From positions 1,129,573-1,193,572 of the forward strand of contig CM022669.1 in NCBI GenBank assembly GCA_012295275.1: a stretch of 64,000 nucleotides of DNA, in the 5' to 3' direction. Each line of letters opens with the position of its first letter. Within the stretch, counting starts at the first letter, position 1. Below are positions 63,592-64,000 of the stretch, piece after piece. Position numbers and translations under genes: made by a program. Source of the stretch: Chrysomallon squamiferum (taxonomy: Eukaryota > Mollusca > Gastropoda > Neomphalida > Peltospiridae). Under the pieces are notes generated by a model, which worked only from the letters and a program-made list of their open reading frames with translations, did no database searches and was not told where the DNA came from.

Positions 63592-64000
63592 CTGCCAGAT
63601 TTGGACCGGCGCCTCTCCCGCCCACAACGTCCACAGATTTAAATTCGATTGCTCGAGGAAATGGAATGACCATACATCACCGTCACCACATTATTGAGAA
63701 GAAATTCAAGGGACATCTGCAAGTGACACATTGTTATCCGTTCATAGTACGTAATTATAGGGCATACCTGACTTCACTACGAAGTTAATAGACAATAGGA
63801 TGTTGCGCATTTTATGACTTCGCTATGTAATTATTACACAACAGAATGTTCTACATTACAGTCCGTAATTACTAAACAGTAACATATTGTAAATATGTGA
63901 TTTGTAGCTTACAATATATGAATATTTTAAAAAATAAATATGCAAAAAATTATATTTAGACTGGCGTTTGTTTTATAAATATTTCCTCTCTCATTCCACA

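Overview
This window is nuclear DNA from an animal, most likely a lophotrochozoan and probably a mollusc. The genes have introns with GT-AG borders. The base composition is AT-rich, and very little of the window is coding. The genes are metazoan types: a two-C2-domain synaptotagmin relative, a FEM1A/C-type E3 substrate receptor, and a neurotrophin-like cystine-knot ligand. Neurotrophins are known outside vertebrates in molluscs such as Aplysia and in other deuterostomes and lophotrochozoans. The species cannot be named from the sequence.

Layout. At 483-1934 (minus) are two exons of a synaptotagmin-like membrane protein; the rest of the gene runs off the left edge. At 6857-9296 (plus) is a complete two-exon FEM1A/C-type gene, predicted 629 aa. 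From about 9.3 to 25 kb I see no gene: the stretch is AT-rich and holds a 37-bp minisatellite of about 43 copies, long CA/ACAT arrays and many microsatellites. At 25401-25773 (minus) is a convincing exon for the mature domain of a neurotrophin-like growth factor. Two small upstream minus-strand exons, at 33801-33914 and 34848-34948, have good splice sites and compatible phases and may encode part of its pro-region. From 35 to 64 kb there is no certain gene. That part holds at least eight minisatellite families with units of 16-46 bp, an inverted repeat of about 2 kb, direct duplications, a CpG-rich patch at 57.9-58.4 kb and a CTCF-like motif at 63.58 kb.

The three genes have no evident pathway link. 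The most useful observations are these: the neurotrophin-like gene; a pro-region exon whose length is a multiple of three and which lies between complementary (GA)n and (CT)n tracts; a synaptotagmin relative whose C2A has lost its calcium ligands; and tandem arrays that repeat transcription-factor-like cores (GATA at 60.7-62.3 kb, TGACGT at 42.5-43.1 and 51.6-53.3 kb). Nearly all long open frames over the tandem arrays come from repeat periodicity and are not genes.
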